From assembly GCA_964390805.1 (NCBI GenBank), contig CAYMKL010000168.1, positions 1-13,690 on the forward strand: a DNA stretch of 13,690 bases, written 5' to 3'. Position numbers and translations under genes: made by a program. This document shows positions 13,427 through 13,690 of this stretch, in pieces. Origin of the DNA: CAYMKL01 sp964390805 (GTDB lineage: Bacteria; Chloroflexota; Anaerolineae; VGOG01). The stretch's first letter is position 1, and the number at the start of each line of letters is the position of its first letter. The notes under the pieces are model-generated. The model did no database searches and was not told where the DNA came from. It was given only the letters and a program-made list of their open reading frames with translations.

Positions 13427-13690
13427 CTATCTCTGCAAGAACTTGATCGCCCCACCTACGAGCGAACCCTCACCCATGTCCTTCCCACCCGCTGCGGGCG
13501 CGAATTCCAGGATGCGGTCGGCCAGGCGGGAGAAGGGCAGCGATTGGAGCCAGACGCGGCCCATACCCTGCAGAGTTGCCAGGAACAGTCCCTCGCCGCC
13601 GAAGATCATGGACTTCAGGTTGCCCGCCCGCTCGATGTCGTAGTCTATGGTATTCTCGAACGCGACGATGCACCCGGTATCTACCAGGAT
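13427..13690 (-). CDS. AIM24 family protein, C-terminal part (runs off window)
   Basis: Only the last 87 residues lie in the window; the reading frame stays open to the edge, so the gene begins beyond 13690. VDTGCIVAFENTIDYDI, SMIFGGEGLFLATLQG and GRVWLQSLPFSRLADRI are characteristic of the AIM24/TIGR00266 family (DUF124), a beta-rich protein of unknown function in bacteria, named after a yeast mitochondrial protein. It is the first visible gene of the operon, 4 bp before fabF. No signal is visible in this part. Confidence 0.85.
   Translation of the reverse strand: MLVDTGCIVAFENTIDYDIERAGNLKSMIFGGEGLFLATLQGMGRVWLQSLPFSRLADRILEFAPAAGGKDMGEGSLVGGAIKFLQR

Noticed and set aside
13423..13455. Longer N-terminus for FabF from 13455
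   Set aside because: It would overlap the end of the AIM24 gene and add residues with no match to the family; the ATG at 13422 fits the operon spacing.

Overview
The window is about 13.7 kb of GC-rich bacterial DNA with no rRNA, tRNA, transposase or CRISPR genes. Gene content points to an uncultured member of the Chloroflexota, probably Anaerolineae-like: several LiaF-type 'toast rack' membrane proteins, a secreted lipoprotein with a Pro/Thr-rich linker and SH3 repeats, paired GH3-like proteins, and intergenic gaps filled with palindromic repeats. This assignment is an inference from gene style, not from a marker gene.

Layout. (1) 1-571: the 3' end of a plus-strand surface-protein gene or remnant (ends 335), an intrinsic terminator (450-480) and a long perfect hairpin (499-546). 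(2) 572-4131, minus strand, read 4131 to 572: a toast-rack membrane protein, an 8-helix membrane protein built from four 53-residue repeats, a second toast-rack membrane protein and a class I SAM methyltransferase. The gaps of 130 and 103 bp hold repeats. (3) 4132-4391: a divergent spacer with an inverted-repeat element, then a good promoter and ribosome site for the next gene. (4) 4392-6893, plus strand: two paralogous GH3-like proteins of 385 and 392 residues, both ending where the family's C-terminal domain should begin, separated by a 142-bp MITE-like palindromic element. (5) 6894-8303, minus: a B12-binding-type radical SAM protein whose stop codon abuts that of the second GH3 gene. (6) 8391-8804, minus: a small 4-helix membrane protein with its own promoter. 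(7) 8977-13690, minus: a tight operon read AIM24-family protein (partial), FabF, PIG-L deacetylase, PatB/MalY-type aminotransferase/C-S lyase, SH3 lipoprotein, with gaps of 4, 1, 18 and 17 bp.

How the parts may work together. The four small membrane proteins are all of LiaI/LiaF type and suggest envelope homeostasis or stress sensing, although no LiaRS two-component pair is present. The two GH3 proteins look like truncated adenylate-forming enzymes of unknown substrate. The minus-strand operon mixes fatty-acid elongation (FabF), a zinc deacetylase, a PLP enzyme and an envelope lipoprotein; tight spacing supports co-transcription, but no shared pathway is obvious.

The most unusual material is the exact 21-residue repeat in the toast-rack domains, the 53-residue repeat in the 8-helix protein, the C-terminally short GH3 pair, and at least five different palindromic elements in the intergenic gaps.
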